Source: Thermofilaceae archaeon
GTDB taxonomy: Archaea > Thermoproteota > Thermoprotei > Thermofilales > Thermofilaceae
NCBI GenBank assembly: GCA_027017025.1
Contig: JALURH010000034.1
Span: 1 to 6,122, forward strand
Reading direction: 5' to 3'
DNA: 6,122 nt
Below, one piece after another: positions 6,027 through 6,122 of the stretch. Position 1 is the stretch's first letter; the number at the start of each line of letters is the position of its first letter. The notes below the pieces were generated by a model that was not told where the DNA came from, did no database searches, and saw nothing but the letters and a program-made list of their open reading frames with translations. The position numbers were made by a program, and so were the translations under genes.

Positions 6027-6122
6027 ATATCACCAAGGCGATAAAAACCATACTTATAATCACCGCTAGAATATCTGGAACGAACTCGGGCCTATCGGGG
6101 CTCAAAAAGGGTAGAACAGCGA
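5977..6122 (-). CDS. C-terminal end of a membrane protein (partial)
   Basis: The minus strand is open from the window edge to TAG at 5979-5977, giving the last 47 residues of a protein in a different frame from the GH130 gene it overlaps. The fragment has a loop with several prolines (PFLSPDRPEFVP), one strongly hydrophobic segment (DILAVIISMVFIALVIY), then a basic tail (DVRRQARREL and following). This is the pattern of a final transmembrane helix with its C-terminus in the cytoplasm. Polytopic transporters such as ABC permeases, or glycosyltransferases of surface glycans, end like this, but too little is present to name a family. The 50-base overlap with the next gene and the shared strand suggest one operon. 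Confidence 0.65.
   Translation of the reverse strand, partial: AVLPFLSPDRPEFVPDILAVIISMVFIALVIYDVRRQARRELTYGKI
6029..6034 (-). promoter_or_regulatory. Ribosome binding site GGTGAT of the anchored GH130 gene
   Basis: GGTGAT on the minus strand lies 2 bases before ATG 6026 and 5 before ATG 6023, favouring the second ATG as the real start. It lies inside the coding region of the upstream membrane-protein gene and is the same motif that precedes the first GH130 gene. Confidence 0.55.
6051..6059 (-). promoter_or_regulatory. Possible internal TATA box in the minus-strand operon
   Basis: TTATAAGTA on the minus strand is centred about 30 bases before ATG 6026 and could give the GH130 pair its own short-leader transcript. 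It lies inside the codons of the upstream gene's transmembrane helix, where AT-rich sequence is expected anyway, so the evidence is weak. Confidence 0.25.

Overview
The window looks like a chromosomal segment of a hyperthermophilic crenarchaeon. Arginine is almost always AGG/AGA and isoleucine often ATA. GTG and TTG serve as starts, ribosome sites are of the archaeal GGTGAT/GGAGG type, and TATA-like boxes sit about 25 bases upstream of starts. A relative of Desulfurococcaceae (Desulfurococcus/Thermosphaera-like) is my best guess, but that is inference from style, not from a marker gene.

Layout. Positions 1-293 hold no convincing gene, only promoter-like AT elements and a small hairpin. Two plus-strand genes follow: a predicted soluble glycoside phosphorylase/hydrolase of the GH130 five-bladed beta-propeller type (294-1331), and a zinc M1 aminopeptidase (1395-3881) whose C-terminal part is a run of HEAT-like repeats ending in a coiled coil. 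They meet, tail to tail with a 14-base gap, a minus-strand operon. Read in its own direction, that operon is the 3' end of a membrane-protein gene (6122-5977), a membrane-anchored GH130 protein (6026-4986) and a third, divergent GH130-like soluble protein (4984-3896). The membrane-protein tail overlaps the next gene by 50 bases. The two GH130 genes are one base apart, with the ribosome site of the second inside the end of the first.

The main point is that three mutually divergent GH130-like proteins lie within 6 kb, two predicted cytosolic and one predicted to face outward. All keep the Glu-Asp pair of the GH130 active-site motif, but they differ at the basic and GPPP positions that in known members shape the phosphate/leaving-group site. 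A reasonable hypothesis is a beta-mannoside (or related glycan) processing locus, with outside trimming by the anchored protein and inside phosphorolysis or hydrolysis by the soluble ones. The aminopeptidase has its own leaderless-type promoter and need not belong to the same pathway. No CRISPR array, tRNA, rRNA or insertion sequence was recognised.
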